This document shows positions 6,760 through 8,842 of a DNA stretch of 8,842 nucleotides, in pieces (position 1 is the stretch's first letter; each line of letters starts with the position of its first letter). A program made the translations under genes and the position numbers. The notes below the pieces were generated by a model, which saw nothing but the letters and a program-made list of their open reading frames with translations, was not told the origin of the DNA and searched no databases. Source of the DNA: Desulfobacterales bacterium (lineage in GTDB: Bacteria > Desulfobacterota > Desulfobacteria > Desulfobacterales > Desulfosalsimonadaceae). The stretch is from assembly GCA_007135795.1 (NCBI GenBank), contig SLIE01000169.1:1-8842 (forward strand). The letters run 5' to 3'.

Positions 6760-6803
6760 TATCACTCGGGTATCACTCGGGTATCACTCGGGTATCACTC
6801 GGG
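6760..6803. repeat. Four perfect 11-bp tandem repeats at the end of the START gene
   Basis: The unit TATCACTCGGG (minus strand CCCGAGTGATA) occurs four times without mismatch or spacer at 6760, 6771, 6782 and 6793. In the direction of the START gene, the first unit supplies its last two codons (CCC GAG) and the TGA stop. Because 11 is not a multiple of three, the following units put TGA in the other two frames and then in the first frame again. Confidence 0.95.
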
Positions 6804-7472
6804 TTCTTGTATACCCTCCACCTGCGCATCCCGGTATTGGGGTTTGTCAATCATCTCTCTCAATCCGCGAAGCGTTTCAAGTGGCGTGTTCACGGCATAG
6901 GCATCAGCGAAACCATCTGGAATCCACCCCCCGGGGTCGACCAGGGCTTGATAAACAACTTTTATGCGCCCCTCCCCTATCGGCCTAAATTCCCACATAC
7001 CGGTCATTCTCGGTATGCGGACATATTCATCCTGCTCCGGATAGTAATCCGGACGTGCCTCCACCTGAATTGTGACCCGCTTCGTATCAGGTTCCTGATC
7101 GATCCTGGCATATGAAACCATATCACGATCAGATGCCGGCCAGGGTGTGCTCTGAATCGTATAGGTGACAAACTCAATGTCATTCAAAACTTCCAGATGT
7201 TCCGCATGGTCCACATTGTGCATCCATTCGGGGAACGCATCTGCATCCCGGCATAGGGCCACCAGTGCACCCAGGGATGTTTCAACGATGGTCTCCCCCC
7301 AGAACTCCCTGAGCGGCGAGTCATCCACCTCCCGGGTATAAATAACGATATTATCCTCCGGATCCTCTTCGTTCTTTTCCCAATTCCCCGCAAACAAAAA
7401 AAACAGCAAGAAAAAAAAGAATATGCAGATCAGAAAGTACCGCAATTTTTCCAGACGCCTTGCTTTGATCAT
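6795..7472 (-). CDS. Membrane-anchored START-domain lipid-binding protein
   Basis: START domains bind a lipid or other hydrophobic ligand in a deep cavity. With the ATG start used here the protein has 225 residues: a basic N-terminus, one very hydrophobic segment at about residues 11-28 (a Phe/Leu-rich run), then a START domain at about 40-215. Typical features are PWPASDRDMV (110-119), the 'F.P...G..KVVYQALVDPGGWIP' section (about 163-185) and the following 'A...N.PLETLRGLREM'. The N-terminal segment is most likely an uncleaved anchor or signal, placing the domain outside the inner membrane. A GTG at 7476-7478 is two codons upstream, but GGGG at 5 nt favours the ATG. The gene begins 26 nt after the S4-domain gene, so the two are probably co-transcribed. 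Its stop codon lies in an 11-bp tandem repeat. Ligand unknown. Confidence 0.86.
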   Translation of the reverse strand: MIKARRLEKLRYFLICIFFFFLLFFLFAGNWEKNEEDPEDNIVIYTREVDDSPLREFWGETIVETSLGALVALCRDADAFPEWMHNVDHAEHLEVLNDIEFVTYTIQSTPWPASDRDMVSYARIDQEPDTKRVTIQVEARPDYYPEQDEYVRIPRMTGMWEFRPIGEGRIKVVYQALVDPGGWIPDGFADAYAVNTPLETLRGLREMIDKPQYRDAQVEGIQEPE

Positions 7473-7498
7473 AAGCACCCCGTCGCCCCAACCAGATT

Positions 7499-7741
7499 TT
7501 ATTCAGAAATCCCGATATCCTCATTCAAACGCTTCACCTGCACATGAATCCTGACCTCCTCAAATTCCACGATATCTCCGGAGTAGATTTTTTTTCGTTT
7601 TCTGGTCTCGACTGTTCCATTGACGACAACACGCCCCTCAGAAATCACATGTTTCGCTTCCCCGCCGCTATTAACCAGATTTTCATACTTAAGAATTTTA
7701 TAAAGCTCTATCGGCTCTTGTGAAATTTCTATTTCTCTCAT
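7499..7741 (-). CDS. Small S4-domain RNA-binding protein (YbcJ/YaaA-type)
   Basis: This 80-residue cytosolic protein is almost entirely one S4 domain, a fold that binds structured RNA such as rRNA. The pattern runs from ELYKILKYENLVNSGGEAKHVISEG to RVVVNGTVETRKRKKIYSGDIVEF (residues about 12-60): the helix pair, then the G-x-V-x-V-N-G turn and the basic R-K-R-K-K strand typical of the family. Its length is close to stand-alone S4 proteins such as YbcJ. The ribosome binding site is weak (GAGAG about 10 nt upstream of the ATG). It heads a two-gene unit with the START-domain protein and is divergent from the TypA-type gene. The RNA target cannot be inferred. Confidence 0.88.
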   Translation of the reverse strand: MREIEISQEPIELYKILKYENLVNSGGEAKHVISEGRVVVNGTVETRKRKKIYSGDIVEFEEVRIHVQVKRLNEDIGISE

Positions 7742-7762
7742 TTGTGAATTGCTCTCTTAATG

Positions 7763-7783
7763 TTGATAAACTCGTAAAAAGTC
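7763..7783 (+). repeat. Lone copy of the 21-bp end motif of the inverted-repeat element
   Basis: It begins TTGATAAACTCGTAAAAAG and agrees with the end at 3098-3118 (read on minus) at 18 of 21 positions. I found no partner in inverted orientation nearby, so this is either a remnant or an independently spread motif. It lies in the leader of the S4-domain gene. Confidence 0.55.
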
Positions 7784-7990
7784 GCGATCAGACGGCTCAA
7801 TAACCTACCGGCGCAAAACTCTCTATACAATAACCATCATTTAAATTTATACCGGATTCAAAAAAAGCGCAAAAACCATTTTTAGCCGATTCTCTCCGCA
7901 ATATATATATTCAGGGTCTCGGGACCACAAGGCGGGTATCTATTGGTCAAGTGCACACCCTGATTTTATACACGCAATTGCAAAAAACGC

Positions 7991-8018
7991 TTGTATTTAT
8001 TGCAGAGATGACTATATT
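7991..8018 (+). promoter_or_regulatory. Sigma70-like promoter candidate for the TypA-type gene
   Basis: TTGTAT (7991-7996), 16 nt, TATATT (8013-8018). The -10 hexamer matches the consensus at five of six positions, the -35 only at three. It lies about 75 nt before the TTG start, a suitable distance. Not tested. Confidence 0.35.
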
Positions 8019-8093
8019 GCCCTAATCGTCATTTCGGGTCGAATCATCGCCTTAACCAATATCATTTCCGGATGTTTTACTGGAGTACAGCCT

Positions 8094-8842
8094 TTGCGTC
8101 AAAAACTGAAAAACGAAAACATAAGAAATATCGCCATCATCGCTCACGTCGATCACGGCAAGACCACGCTCGTCGATGCCATGTTCCGGCAAAGCGGTCT
8201 TTTCCGCGCTGAACAGGAAGTTGATGAGCGCATAATGGACAGCATGGACCTGGAGCGGGAAAGAGGCATTACCATTGCCGCAAAAAACTGCTCCGTTCTC
8301 TGGAAAGATATCCGCATCAATATTATCGATACCCCCGGCCATGCTGATTTCGGCGGTGAAGTGGAACGTGCGCTTTCCATGGCGGATGGGGCGATCCTGC
8401 TTGTGGATGCTTCGGAAGGCCCCCTTCCCCAGACACGATTCGTCTTGAAAAAAACACTGGAAGCACATCTCGATGTCATCGTCGTCATTAACAAAATCGA
8501 CCGAAAAGATGCGCGGACCGATGAAGTCCTCGATGAAATCTATGATCTTTTCATCGAACTGGGCGCAACGGACAAACAACTTGATTTTCCCTACCTTTAT
8601 GCCATCGGACGTGACGGGATCGTCAAAAAAGAATTAACCGATGAATCAGATAATCTGCATCTTCTCTTTGAAACCATTCTTTCGGAAATCCCCGCCCCAT
8701 CCTATTACCCGGAAGAACCGTTCCAAATGCTGGTTGCCGACCTCGGTTATTCCGATTACCTGGGGCGCCTTGCGGTCGGGAAGGTAAAAAACGGCCACAT
8801 CAAGGCGAGAGACAGCCTGATCTGCATCGATCGGGATGATCG
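8094..8842 (+). CDS. typA: TypA/BipA-family translational GTPase, N-terminal part
   Basis: The first 249 codons are present and the gene runs off the window. TypA/BipA is a ribosome-associated GTPase of the EF-G type involved in stress adaptation and ribosome assembly. The G motifs are G1 AHVDHGKT (17-24), G2 with T60 in RGITI, G3 DTPGHADF (79-86) and G4 NKID (133-136); the G5 region reads YAIGRDG (169-175), where E. coli BipA has YASALNG. QLDFP (162-166) and the start of domain II ([23 protein letters not shown], from about 209) also match the family. No ATG lies in frame near the beginning; the start is TTG at 8094-8096 with TGGAG (8081-8085) 8 nt before it, giving [25 protein letters not shown]. 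It is divergent from the S4 gene. The family is secure; the G5 variant suggests a less common subgroup. Confidence 0.92.
   Translation, partial: MRQKLKNENIRNIAIIAHVDHGKTTLVDAMFRQSGLFRAEQEVDERIMDSMDLERERGITIAAKNCSVLWKDIRINIIDTPGHADFGGEVERALSMADGAILLVDASEGPLPQTRFVLKKTLEAHLDVIVVINKIDRKDARTDEVLDEIYDLFIELGATDKQLDFPYLYAIGRDGIVKKELTDESDNLHLLFETILSEIPAPSYYPEEPFQMLVADLGYSDYLGRLAVGKVKNGHIKARDSLICIDRDD

Larger units (their letters stand above)
6436..6794. other. Intergenic region between the START gene and the dehydrogenase unit
   Basis: These 359 nt contain no credible gene. In minus-strand order they hold three copies of an 11-bp tandem repeat and part of the fourth, an 18-bp palindrome (6665-6682), an AT-rich inverted repeat ATTGAT...ATCAAT (6631-6649), a weak promoter candidate (TTGTTG, 17 nt, AATAAA; 6547-6575), two leader inverted repeats (6477-6497 and 6446-6472) and the ribosome binding site of the dehydrogenase. 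I see no GC-rich terminator for the START gene. A 37-codon frame at 6454-6567 has no ribosome binding site at a normal distance. Confidence 0.5.
7742..8093. other. Divergent promoter region between the S4 gene and the TypA-type gene
   Basis: This 352-nt region has no credible gene. It holds a lone copy of the repeat end motif (7763-7783), a perfect AT palindrome AATATATATATT (7900-7911), a short GGTC-TCGG-GACC hairpin (7915-7926), and promoter candidates on both strands. For the S4 gene the best minus-strand guess is a TTGCGC 15 nt before TATAAA around 7840-7870; for the TypA-type gene it is TTGTAT, 16 nt, TATATT. I see no terminator and no recognisable riboswitch. Confidence 0.45.

Noticed and set aside
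6760..6803. CRISPR-like array
   Set aside because: Units are 11 bp, adjacent, without spacers, and there are no cas genes.
6679..6988. Plus-strand frames running through the 11-bp repeats
   Set aside because: They are antisense to the START gene and have no ribosome binding site; the repeated residues come only from the tandem repeat.
8052..8579. Open frame of 175 codons on the minus strand
   Set aside because: It lies antisense to the TypA-type gene, whose G motifs are unmistakable; the minus-strand translation shows no family pattern.

Overview
This looks like an ordinary bacterial chromosome segment from a Gram-negative organism of roughly 50% GC. The mix of genes suggests a Desulfobacterota-type (deltaproteobacterial) genome: a DUF374 acyltransferase, WrbA, a CopB-like ATPase with a coiled-coil stress protein, a START-domain protein and a TypA-family GTPase. 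That placement is an inference from gene content and style; there is no rRNA or other marker gene here to prove it. I saw no phage, transposase, CRISPR or tRNA signal.

Layout: a plus-strand gene end (DUF374 acyltransferase, 3-248) and a plus-strand gene start (TypA/BipA-type GTPase, from 8094 to the window end) bracket seven minus-strand genes. Reading the minus strand in transcription order, from high to low coordinates: an S4-domain RNA-binding protein (7741-7499) followed 26 nt later by a membrane-anchored START-domain protein (7472-6795); then a compact unit of a short-chain dehydrogenase (6435-5665), a 96-residue coiled-coil protein (5627-5337) and a CPH-type P1B heavy-metal ATPase (5340-3187), the last two sharing an ATGA overlap; then a membrane glycerophosphodiester phosphodiesterase (2984-1176); and finally WrbA, a flavodoxin-like quinone reductase (961-359).

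Functionally, the SDR/coiled-coil/CopB unit reads as a metal or oxidative stress module: copper export, a small stress-type helical protein and an NAD(P)-dependent oxidoreductase. WrbA further along the same strand fits a redox-stress setting, but a 214-nt gap separates it from the gene before it. The glycerophosphodiesterase, START protein and DUF374 acyltransferase all touch lipid metabolism, although only S4 and START look co-transcribed.

The non-coding DNA holds the least expected material. A 106-bp inverted-repeat element (3013-3118), with two smaller inverted repeats inside it, abuts the glycerophosphodiesterase and would create a false N-terminal extension of that protein; a lone copy of its 21-bp end motif lies at 7763-7783. 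Four perfect 11-bp tandem repeats (6760-6803) start at the last codons of the START gene and put a TGA in each reading frame. The leader of the dehydrogenase unit carries two consecutive inverted repeats, the second touching the ribosome binding site, and an 18-bp palindrome further upstream. I found no convincing new multi-gene system; the repeat element and the dehydrogenase leader are the best leads.
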